In this document: in pieces, positions 1 to 5,668 of the stretch
How the letters are laid out: every line of letters starts with the position of its first letter
How positions within the stretch are numbered: the stretch's first letter is position 1
DNA from: an uncultured Prevotella sp.
GTDB lineage: Bacteria; Bacteroidota; Bacteroidia; Bacteroidales; Bacteroidaceae
Length of the DNA stretch: 11,165 nt
Direction of reading: 5' to 3'
NCBI GenBank assembly: GCA_937877595.1
Contig: CALFIY010000073.1
Span: 1 to 11,165, forward strand
The notes under the pieces: generated by a model
The model's database searches: none
Seen by the model: only the letters and a program-made list of their open reading frames with translations
What the model was told of the DNA's origin: nothing
Position numbers and translations under genes: made by a program

Positions 1-126
1 CATTTCCCGCGTTGCGGCCTTTTGCTTTGCCGCTGTCCAGGTTGTACCTGCCGCCCCCCAAATATAACCCCATTTTTCGCTCAGAGCTTTTCTGAACAGG
101 GCAATTAAATCATTTGCAGCTATCAT
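1..126 (-). CDS. N-terminal fragment of a phage-type NlpC/P60 endolysin (runs off window)
   Basis: Seen: 42 codons from an ATG at 126-124 to the window edge without a stop. The protein begins MIAANDLIALFRKALSEKWG and continues with a YIWGAAGTTWT segment and a Gln/Lys/Ala-rich helix ending ATREM. Known from memory of the family: NlpC/P60-like cell-wall hydrolases of Firmicutes phages start with this 'LFRKAL-GWGYIWGA-G-W' stretch, with the catalytic Cys further downstream, here outside the window. Such enzymes cut peptidoglycan for host lysis. The start is fixed by a perfect Shine-Dalgarno 7 nt upstream, and the preceding gene stops 12 nt before. The strong Shine-Dalgarno is unlike every other gene here. 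Inference: this DNA comes from a Firmicutes phage or prophage, not from the Bacteroidales chromosome that follows. Family call is moderately sure; catalytic residues cannot be seen. Confidence 0.6.
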   Translation of the reverse strand, partial: MIAANDLIALFRKALSEKWGYIWGAAGTTWTAAKQKAATREM

Positions 127-130
127 GTCT

Positions 131-138
131 TCACCTCC
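131..138 (-). promoter_or_regulatory. Consensus Shine-Dalgarno of the endolysin-like gene
   Basis: Read on the minus strand the bases are GGAGGTGA, an 8-of-8 match to the canonical complement of the 16S rRNA 3' end. Seven nt separate the GGAGG core from the ATG at 126. It directly follows the TAG stop of the upstream gene. Bacteroidetes genes rarely carry such sites, and no other gene in this window does, so it marks the left end as foreign. Confidence 0.8.
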
Positions 139-255
139 CTACCACCATTTAGGCTCGTCGTTTTTGTCTTTGCTCTTGCTTTTACCCTTATCCTTATCCT
201 CATTGGGAGGATGTAAGCTTCCCAAAGGCTGCTCATCAAATCGGTCATCATGATC
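139..255 (-). CDS. C-terminal fragment of an unknown, probably phage, protein
   Basis: Not recognised. Seen: an open minus-strand frame ending in TAG at 141-139. Its tail is very hydrophilic: ...RFDEQPLGSLHPPNEDKD, then alternating Lys/Asp/Ser, ending DEPKWW. The frame is closed upstream by a TAG at 258-256, inside DNA that reads as a plus-strand Bacteroidetes gene, so the true 5' part has been lost at the joint. The next gene downstream is the endolysin-like one, 12 nt after the stop and with the Shine-Dalgarno abutting it. Inference: in many phages a gene just before the lysin is structural or a holin, but this charged tail with no membrane segment fits a structural or portal-type C-terminus only loosely. 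The exact fused end lies somewhere between about 217 and 255. Confidence 0.45.
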   Translation of the reverse strand, partial: DHDDRFDEQPLGSLHPPNEDKDKGKSKSKDKNDEPKWW

Positions 256-257
256 CT
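217..257. other. Joint between phage-like (Firmicutes-type) and Bacteroidales-type DNA
   Basis: Left of this interval the minus strand reads as two phage-like genes with a consensus Shine-Dalgarno. Right of it the plus strand reads as a membrane-protein tail with codon use like the rest of the window. The minus-strand frame is closed at 258-256 and the plus-strand frame at 214-216, which brackets the joint. No tRNA gene, attachment repeat, integrase or inverted repeat is visible. It may be an assembly artefact of metagenomic data or a real recombination point; the sequence alone cannot decide. Confidence 0.55.
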
Positions 258-396
258 ATTGGCCGCCGCCATGGCATTCGTCTACTTCAACTGGATCAAG
301 GTGTATAGCGACGACGAGGAAAAGCCGCAGATCATCCAGCAGATGGACCAGAAGATGCACGACCAGATAGACAAGATGAAGCAGCACAAGAAGTGA
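250..396 (+). CDS. Small single-span membrane protein, probably 5'-truncated
   Basis: Not recognised. Seen: an open frame from 217 to a TGA at 394-396. The first in-frame ATG is at 250, giving 48 residues, but the hydrophobic stretch already begins before it (LLIKSVIMILLAAAMAFVYF). That suggests the true N-terminus was cut off at the joint. After the single transmembrane helix comes a short, highly charged tail rich in Asp, Glu, Lys and Gln (DDEEKPQIIQQMDQKMHDQI...) that could form a helix or coiled coil and ends in a Lys/His cluster. The GC-rich third codon positions resemble the downstream chromosomal genes, and there is no Shine-Dalgarno. The stop lies 13 nt from the convergent HD-domain gene. 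No function can be assigned. Confidence 0.5.
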   Translation: MILLAAAMAFVYFNWIKVYSDDEEKPQIIQQMDQKMHDQIDKMKQHKK

Positions 397-409
397 TTTC
401 CCTTCTCTT

Positions 410-1048
410 TTAAAGCCGGTCTGTTCCGCTTTCGAAGAGCCGGTCGAAGTGCCGTCGCATCTCTTCGGGATTGTCGATGAGATGGCGAAGCACATTGAGG
501 TTGCGTTCGTTCTGCGAGCCGGGAATCCACAGTCGGATGTAGCCGTGCGAAGAATATTTGTTGTTCATGTGCTCCATGAACCGTTCCCAGTGCTGCTCCT
601 TGGTGTATTCGGGATGCTGTGTGCGTCCGAACTCTATGGTGCGGCGTATCACCATGTCGGGCTCCAGGTCGCGGTCGGCCTCTGCCACTATCTTGCCATA
701 GATGCTGCGGGGAGCACGCGAAGCCGACGCACGATGGTCTTCTACGGCTTCACGCATTACGCGCATCTGGTCAGGCGAAAACCAGCGCTTAAGTCTTGCA
801 TCGTTGATCAGTATCTTACCACTCGTGATGTGATGAATGGCGCGCGGACCGCTCAGCCCGAGGTCGTGGTATGCCGCAACGGTATAGGCCATATTCAAAT
901 CAGCACCAGTCTGGCGCGCCAATTTCAGCGAACGTCCTATCACTCGCTGCACGTGTAGCAACCCGTGTGCAGTGTCGAAGTCTGCATATCGCGGAAGAAT
1001 CTGGGTTTCGATAAATTCCATTAAATCGAGCGAGGGATGTGTCGTCAT
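410..1048 (-). CDS. HD-domain phosphohydrolase-like protein
   Basis: A 212-residue protein of the HD superfamily, metal-dependent phosphohydrolases that act on nucleotides or other phosphoesters. Seen: His28/His32 in the HGLLHV segment, the defining His61-Asp62 pair in AAYHDLGL, a later His105 (EDHR) and Asp124/Asp126 in AEADRD. Together these fit the H...HD...D metal-binding pattern, so the site looks intact. The C-terminal third (about 140-212) is helical and charged and contains no second domain I recognise. There is no signal peptide or membrane segment, so it should be cytoplasmic. The substrate cannot be told from sequence. The gene stands alone, divergent from menA, with a -7 box 34 nt before its ATG and no Shine-Dalgarno. 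The family call is sure; any specific function would be a guess. Confidence 0.85.
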   Translation of the reverse strand: MTTHPSLDLMEFIETQILPRYADFDTAHGLLHVQRVIGRSLKLARQTGADLNMAYTVAAYHDLGLSGPRAIHHITSGKILINDARLKRWFSPDQMRVMREAVEDHRASASRAPRSIYGKIVAEADRDLEPDMVIRRTIEFGRTQHPEYTKEQHWERFMEHMNNKYSSHGYIRLWIPGSQNERNLNVLRHLIDNPEEMRRHFDRLFESGTDRL

Positions 1049-1082
1049 AGTCTTAGTAGAAATGAGGAATTTATGATTGCTG

Positions 1083-1090
1083 CAAATATA
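1083..1090 (-). promoter_or_regulatory. Candidate Bacteroidetes -7 promoter box for the HD-domain gene
   Basis: On the minus strand the bases read TATATTTG, a full match to the Bacteroidetes primary-sigma -7 consensus TAnnTTTG. It lies 34 nt before the ATG, predicting a leader of about 30 nt. No good TTTG -33 element is visible about 19-21 nt upstream, so the call rests on the -7 box alone in an AT-rich region. Confidence 0.45.
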
Positions 1091-1152
1091 CTATTTCTTT
1101 GCATTTTACGCTAATTTAATTGTAAAAATATTCACTTTTGTCCGAAAATATA

Positions 1153-1160
1153 TATTTTTG
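1153..1160 (+). promoter_or_regulatory. Candidate Bacteroidetes -7 promoter box for menA
   Basis: TATTTTTG matches TAnnTTTG fully. Transcription would begin near 1165-1168, about 18-20 nt before the chosen menA start at 1185. A TTTG sits at 1137-1140, but its 12-nt spacing is too short for a standard -33 element. If this is the promoter, a start codon further upstream (1077) would lie outside the transcript, which supports the 1185 start. Confidence 0.45.
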
Positions 1161-1184
1161 CATGCCCAAGGAATGACTTTTTTT

Positions 1185-2093
1185 ATGAACAACGTACCGA
1201 AACAGAACTCTCTTCGTGCGTGGATATTGGCCTCACGCCCAAAGACATTGTCGGGAGCGGCAGTGCCCGTGATGATTGGCGTAGCACTGGCCTATGCCGA
1301 CTCTTTCCTGTATGGCGGCAACGTTTTCAGCATTACTGCTGCCGTGTTGTGCATGCTGTTTGCTCTCGTAATGCAGATAGATGCGAACTTTGTCAATGAC
1401 TTTTTTGACTACGTGCGTGGCGACGACGATCCATCCACGCGTCTTGGCCCGCTTCGCGCCTGCACGCAGGGATGGGTGTCGGCCGATGCCATGAAGCACG
1501 CAATAGCCCTCACAACATGTGCAGCATGCGTCATTGGACTTCCTTTGGTGTTCTACGGAGGGCTGGAGATGATACTTGTCGGCCTGGCATGCGTGGTGTT
1601 CTGCTTCCTCTACACCACACACCTTGCACACCGCGGCATGGGCGACATTCTGGTTCTTGTATTCTTCGGGATAGTACCTGTATGCTGCACGTACTACGTA
1701 CAGTTGCACACCATCACTTTTCAGGTAGTGGCGGCTTCGCTGGCTTGCGGCATAGTGATTGACGCACTGCTGATTGTCAACAACTACCGCGACCGCGAGA
1801 TTGACCGCAACAATGGTAAGTTGACTCTGGTTGTAAGAATCGGGGAAAAACGCACTGAACTCCTATATATATTAATAGGTGTAGCAAGCATGCTGCTTGG
1901 ACTGGTTTTTCTGGTAAGCGGACACATTCTGGCTTTCGTGTTGCCGCTATTTTATTTTGTGCTGCACTTCTTCACATGGCTCAAGATGCGACGCATACAC
2001 GAGGGGCGGCAACTGAACGAATGTCTTGCGGAGACGGCACGCAACATTCTTGTCTACGGCATCACAGTGTCGGTGGGACTGCTCCTTCTCTGA
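1185..2093 (+). CDS. menA: 1,4-dihydroxy-2-naphthoate polyprenyltransferase
   Basis: A UbiA-superfamily membrane prenyltransferase that joins a polyprenyl diphosphate tail to 1,4-dihydroxy-2-naphthoate, releasing CO2 and giving demethylmenaquinone, the precursor of the quinone used in anaerobic respiration. Seen: N-terminal LRAWILASRPKTL; first Asp-rich motif NDFFDYVRGDD (residues about 71-81); second motif NNYRDREIDRNNGKLTLVVR (about 199-218), the MenA signature; and multiple hydrophobic spans. From 1185 the protein has 302 residues, close to the usual ~300. The frame is open back to 1077, but those extra 36 residues are unlike the family, precede the likely promoter and lack a ribosome site. 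An AAGGAA lies 11 nt before 1185; an ATG at 1173 is the alternative. No other men genes are nearby. Both catalytic motifs are intact, so it should be functional. Confidence 0.93.
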   Translation: MNNVPKQNSLRAWILASRPKTLSGAAVPVMIGVALAYADSFLYGGNVFSITAAVLCMLFALVMQIDANFVNDFFDYVRGDDDPSTRLGPLRACTQGWVSADAMKHAIALTTCAACVIGLPLVFYGGLEMILVGLACVVFCFLYTTHLAHRGMGDILVLVFFGIVPVCCTYYVQLHTITFQVVAASLACGIVIDALLIVNNYRDREIDRNNGKLTLVVRIGEKRTELLYILIGVASMLLGLVFLVSGHILAFVLPLFYFVLHFFTWLKMRRIHEGRQLNECLAETARNILVYGITVSVGLLLL

Positions 2094-2226
2094 AGAAGAA
2101 ATACCAAATGGCAAATGCAACCACAATGAGTATCATTGTGACAATGGCCTTGAACAGGCATCCTGCAATTTTCTTTACTATCAGGACGCCGATAATAACC
2201 AATAGGAGTAAGGCTACGTAAGTCAT
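2062..2226 (-). CDS. 54-residue two-span membrane protein
   Basis: Seen: ATG at 2226-2224, then MTYVALLLLVIIGVLIVKKI, a short AGCLFKA linker, a second hydrophobic helix (about residues 28-45, ending AIWYFFF), and a polar tail to a TGA at 2064-2062. Two transmembrane helices separated by a Lys-Lys turn suggest a hairpin with a cytoplasmic loop. It starts 9 nt after the stop of the pseudouridine synthase gene in the same direction, so it is probably the last gene of the gyrA-led unit. Its last 32 nt are antisense to the end of menA. The uninterrupted hydrophobic pattern over 45 codons and the tight spacing argue that it is real. Small proteins of this kind occur in Bacteroidetes, as far as I remember, but I cannot name a family. 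There is no Shine-Dalgarno, as is usual here. Confidence 0.65.
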   Translation of the reverse strand: MTYVALLLLVIIGVLIVKKIAGCLFKAIVTMILIVVAFAIWYFFFREGAVPPTL

Positions 2227-2235
2227 TTACGGAAG

Positions 2236-3129
2236 TTATTTGAACAGCAGGCGGAAAGCGGCTGGTATTGGTGTCTCAAACTCCATTCTCTCATGGGTTA
2301 CGGGATGTTCCAAGCACAGTAGGAAAGCATGCAGACAAAGGCGGTGAAGCGGATCGTCGCCGTTCCCGTATTTCACATCGCCGCAAACGGGATGCCCCAT
2401 GTCTGCAGAGTGTACGCGTATCTGGTTTTTTCGCCCCGTTTCAAGTTTAAACTCCACAAGGGAATGTTCTGTAGTGCGCTTGAGAGTGAAGAAATGGGTG
2501 ACTGCATATTTTCCTCCATTGTCTGTCGCACTGGAATAGGTGATGTATGTCTTATTATCTTTCAGCCAATTAGCAATAGTGCCTTGGTCCTGCTCCATTT
2601 CTCCGCTTAACACAGCGACATAGCGACGGTCGTAGACCAGTTCATGCCACGCATGCTCCAAAGCCTGCTCTGCATCAATGTCTTTGGCATAGACCATAAG
2701 TCCTGAAGTATCGCGGTCAAGCCGATGAACGACATGCGCCGTGCAATTTTGGCGGCTCTGCCTGAAATAGTCGTCGAGAATAGTCTTTACGTTAAGCGAA
2801 GAATGACCTGCTGCCATTGACAGGATGCCCGCCTGCTTCTCGACAACAATTATCCAGCGGTCTTCATATACTATCTTCAACCACCTGCTTTTGAAGACTT
2901 GCTGATTACGCTTCGTCTTGCTGACAGCAACCTTCATTCCAGGCCGCAAGACAAAGTCGAACTGGCTAATAGTCTTGCCGTCGACACGTACCCCCCTGCC
3001 CTGTAGCGTGAGTTTCACCTTGTTGCGGCTCTGCTTCACGTTGGCAAGAAGAAAATCAAGCAGTTGCTGCTCGTGTTCTACGACAAAATGATCGTAGTCA
3101 CCCTTCTGATTGTAGGGATTATATCTCAT
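2236..3129 (-). CDS. RluA-family RNA pseudouridine synthase
   Basis: Converts uridine to pseudouridine in rRNA or tRNA in the cytoplasm. Seen in 297 residues: an N-terminal S4-like RNA-binding stretch (about 16-70, LLDFLLANV...GRGVRVDGKTI); motif I KIVYEDRWIIVVEKQAGILS (about 85-104); the catalytic motif HRLDRDTSGL (135-144) with the active-site Asp138; and LETGRKNQIRVH (229-240), the family's C-terminal motif. All key residues are present. The order S4 plus RluA catalytic domain is that of RluC/RluD-type enzymes, but the target position cannot be assigned, so no gene symbol is given. The gene follows the second TPR gene by 23 nt and precedes the small membrane protein by 9 nt, so it is probably co-transcribed from the gyrA side. 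Start chosen at the first ATG of the frame; no Shine-Dalgarno is visible. Confidence 0.9.
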   Translation of the reverse strand: MRYNPYNQKGDYDHFVVEHEQQLLDFLLANVKQSRNKVKLTLQGRGVRVDGKTISQFDFVLRPGMKVAVSKTKRNQQVFKSRWLKIVYEDRWIIVVEKQAGILSMAAGHSSLNVKTILDDYFRQSRQNCTAHVVHRLDRDTSGLMVYAKDIDAEQALEHAWHELVYDRRYVAVLSGEMEQDQGTIANWLKDNKTYITYSSATDNGGKYAVTHFFTLKRTTEHSLVEFKLETGRKNQIRVHSADMGHPVCGDVKYGNGDDPLHRLCLHAFLLCLEHPVTHERMEFETPIPAAFRLLFK

Positions 3130-3152
3130 GGACTTCTGTAGTGGTAAGATTT

Positions 3153-4373
3153 CTACATGCTACGCATCAGTTTGTCTATTTCTTCAAACTGCGGTCCCAT
3201 GTTAAGGTTAAAATAGATACGATACAGCGACGGCGCCCACTTTGCCTTCTCTTCTGGAGCCAGGCGACGGTAGTTTTCCATGTAAGGGCGTGCGCTCATG
3301 TAGAGGCGGCGTATATTCATACGGCTTTCGCGCGACCCGTTAAGTTTCTCGAGGGCTAAAGCCTGGTTGAGATATGCCGTGGCTACCATGAGATACGGTT
3401 CCGGCATGGAGTCGTTGACCTGTATGAGTTGCTGTCCTGTGCGAATACACTCATCATACTTCTCCATGCTGAGCAGCGTGGTCGCCTTTGCCAACAGGAA
3501 GAGTTCGCCTCGCGGATTTTGCTGCAACGCTCTGTCTGCATACAGCAAAGCCGAGTCGAGTTGCTGGTGCTGAGTAAAATAATCCTCGAGGTGTGGGAAA
3601 AAATATGTGTGTTCTGGGAAACGTTTAAATCCGTCTTTCAGCGTTGCAACATAACCGGAATCATTCTGCTGCCAATGCCATGCCTCACATGTGTAAAGCA
3701 ATGTGTACTGCGTCTTCTGCTTGTCGCCAAGGGCTTCCCTGCTATACCGCAATGTGCGCTCGGCATCATGCATTTTGTAGCCACAGAACGTAGCCCAATA
3801 AGCAGCCTCTGGCAATCTGTTGTCGCTTGTCTGATAATCGTATCCGGAAAAGAGAGGATGACGAACAGCATCTATATATAGGTGGAAAAAGTCATACGCA
3901 ACTTCGTAATCGGCTTTTCTAACGTGATGCGTGCCGCCGTAGTAAAGGTTTGGGCGCAGTTGATCCAGTTGCTCCGCGTGTTGTTTCCGATAACTGAGCG
4001 ATACTCTTCCCTTGGCATCTGGCCTACTGTCAAGAGTATCGAGTTTCTCGGCTATGACATACATTCTGCGCGTGAGGTCAAAAAAGGCTGCCGTGTCATA
4101 TTTCTGCTTAAGGTACAGACGTTCGTTGGCTGCCTCATATTGTTTGTAAACAGCCTGATACCATACATCTAAGACTTTGTCATTCTGTCGGGCAGCAGAA
4201 TCTTTTGCCAGCAAATCTGTCATTAGACGTTCTGCCTTGTCAAAATCCTTGCCGCTCTTTATAAAAGACCGTGCCTGACTGAGTTCCTGACGGATATTCG
4301 TCTTCTGGCCCAGTACAGTGCACGGTATTATAAAGAGCAGCGAGAGAAGTAATGTCTTATGTTGCTTCTTCAC
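3153..4373 (-). CDS. Exported TPR-type protein, paralogue of the upstream gene
   Basis: Function unknown. Seen in 406 residues: a signal peptide (KK, then a hydrophobic core to CTVLG, probable cleavage before Gln23), then helical repeats with TPR character through to the C-terminus. The Cys in the signal region lacks a proper lipobox (Pro before Cys), so a soluble periplasmic protein is more likely than a lipoprotein. It starts with GTG (4373-4371) preceded by a purine-rich GAGAAGG; the next ATG would remove the signal peptide, which decides the start. It resembles the neighbour at 4395-5633 along its length: HPLFSGYDYQTSDNRLPEAAYWAT against APLFTGQDLTQDNQYLGEVA, LKDGFKRFPEHTYF against LRDASAKYPDDNRY, and WAPSLYRIYFNL against WAYALYKIYYAL at the end. 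Inference: an old tandem duplication with different present roles. TPR proteins usually scaffold protein complexes. The gap to the paralogue is 21 nt. Confidence 0.8.
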   Translation of the reverse strand: MKKQHKTLLLSLLFIIPCTVLGQKTNIRQELSQARSFIKSGKDFDKAERLMTDLLAKDSAARQNDKVLDVWYQAVYKQYEAANERLYLKQKYDTAAFFDLTRRMYVIAEKLDTLDSRPDAKGRVSLSYRKQHAEQLDQLRPNLYYGGTHHVRKADYEVAYDFFHLYIDAVRHPLFSGYDYQTSDNRLPEAAYWATFCGYKMHDAERTLRYSREALGDKQKTQYTLLYTCEAWHWQQNDSGYVATLKDGFKRFPEHTYFFPHLEDYFTQHQQLDSALLYADRALQQNPRGELFLLAKATTLLSMEKYDECIRTGQQLIQVNDSMPEPYLMVATAYLNQALALEKLNGSRESRMNIRRLYMSARPYMENYRRLAPEEKAKWAPSLYRIYFNLNMGPQFEEIDKLMRSM

Positions 4374-4394
4374 GCGCCTTCTCGTTAGGTTTTC

Positions 4395-5633
4395 TTAGTT
4401 GTTCAATATTTTCTCTATTTCTGCAGCCTTGTCGTTCTCCTTCAGAGCATAGTAGATTTTATAGAGAGCGTATGCCCAGTCTACCTGCTCACGGTTGGGG
4501 TCAAGTTCGCGAACTTTTTCCAGATAGGTCTTTGCCTCGCGTACGATGCCGTTTATCTTATCAGCATCTTCCTTTTTCAGCATACCGTTCTTGTCTGCCA
4601 ACTGGTCGTTGAGTGCTGCAGCCTTGGCATTGAGCACAATGCCGGCCTGATAGTATGCTGCAACGTAAGTAGGATCAAGTTCCGTGGCCTTTTTATAGCA
4701 CTCTACAGCCTCGTCAAACTTATCGTTCTGACGGAAGGCTTCACCTTTGTAGACATAGGCAAATTTGTTGTCGGGATGCTTTGCAATCTCACCGTCTGCC
4801 CATGTTGCCAACTCTGCTGCACTGCCACTCTGCAGATAGTAGTCACCAAGCCATGCAGTGTAGCGGTTGTCGTCAGGGTACTTGGCAGAAGCGTCCCTCA
4901 GCAAAGCCACATACTCAACAGTGTCCTGACGAGTCTTGAGCGATTCTTTCTTAGAGAAGACAAGGAGTTCCATTGCATCCTTGGCGCGCTGCTCGTCCTT
5001 GGCTGCAATCTCCGAATACTTCAGCACGTTCTGCACATCCTTGTTCTTATAGGCTGCAAGACCTGCGAAGTAAGCCACTTCTCCAAGATACTGATTGTCC
5101 TGCGTGAGATCCTGACCTGTGAAGAGAGGTGCATTCTCCGTGTCTACATAAAGGGCAAATGCGCGGAATGCTCCCTTTGTGTCTTGTGCGTTATAAAGGT
5201 GCTGGCCGGCATTGATACACTGCACGCGACCGTTTTTGTAACGCTGGACATTGTTCTGGCGGAAACGTGGTTTCACCTTACCCTTTTCGTTTGGCATATT
5301 GTCAAACTCGTCGCACTTCAGAGCAGCCTCAAATCCATCAAGCAGTGCATTGTACATAGCAGTCTCGTCTACCTTCTCTCCAGTCTGCTTTGCCTGTATG
5401 AGAAGTTTCTGCTCCTGTATCTTGCTATATTTCTGATAGTGGATTTCGCTCACCATATTCCATGCAGCGGCCTTTTCTGCAGCAGTTGCTGCCTGCAGAG
5501 CGGGCTGAACTGCAGCGATGGCAGCCTCATAGTTGTTCTGCTCCAAGAGTTTCTTTGCCTCTTTCACTTCGTTCTGTGCAAAGGCCACAGTGGCAGATGC
5601 TGCCATCAGGGCCATCATCATAAACTTTTTCAT
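4395..5633 (-). CDS. Exported tetratricopeptide repeat protein
   Basis: Function unknown; TPR proteins bind other proteins. Seen in 412 residues: a signal peptide (MKKFMMMALMAASATVAFA, probable cleavage before Gln20), a helix-turn-helix pair at about 22-48, a middle region ending in the segment shared with the next gene (APLFTG at about 168-173), and a clear TPR at about 290-323 (AYVYKGEAFRQNDKFDEAV then a YKKATELDP end), followed by a second, longer repeat to the C-terminus. It is expected in the periplasm or at the inner face of the outer membrane. The gene starts 35 nt after gyrA in the same direction and ends 21 nt before its paralogue. Only a weak -7-like TAACTTTT lies in the gap, so read-through from gyrA is the simplest source of transcript. 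From memory, TPR genes beside gyrA are seen in other Bacteroidales, but I cannot verify this here. Confidence 0.85.
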   Translation of the reverse strand: MKKFMMMALMAASATVAFAQNEVKEAKKLLEQNNYEAAIAAVQPALQAATAAEKAAAWNMVSEIHYQKYSKIQEQKLLIQAKQTGEKVDETAMYNALLDGFEAALKCDEFDNMPNEKGKVKPRFRQNNVQRYKNGRVQCINAGQHLYNAQDTKGAFRAFALYVDTENAPLFTGQDLTQDNQYLGEVAYFAGLAAYKNKDVQNVLKYSEIAAKDEQRAKDAMELLVFSKKESLKTRQDTVEYVALLRDASAKYPDDNRYTAWLGDYYLQSGSAAELATWADGEIAKHPDNKFAYVYKGEAFRQNDKFDEAVECYKKATELDPTYVAAYYQAGIVLNAKAAALNDQLADKNGMLKKEDADKINGIVREAKTYLEKVRELDPNREQVDWAYALYKIYYALKENDKAAEIEKILNN

Positions 5634-5668
5634 AGGTGTTGTTTATTATTGGTTAAAAAAGTTACTGT

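Noticed and set aside
1077..1184. Upstream ATG that would lengthen MenA by 36 residues
   Set aside because: The added Phe/Tyr-rich segment is AT-rich spacer, lies before the candidate promoter, and is not part of MenA proteins of normal length.
2227..2235. Rho-independent terminator between the pseudouridine synthase gene and the small membrane gene or menA
   Set aside because: No GC-rich hairpin followed by a T run is present on either strand in this region.
4302..4373. Lipoprotein signal in the second TPR protein because of a Cys near the end of the hydrophobic core
   Set aside because: The residue before the Cys is Pro rather than Gly, Ala or Ser, and a normal signal-peptidase I site (VLG-Q) follows.
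5648..5668. TAACTTTT-like -7 box in the gap between gyrA and the first TPR gene
   Set aside because: One mismatch to TAnnTTTG and no TTTG element about 19-21 nt upstream, so an internal promoter is not supported.
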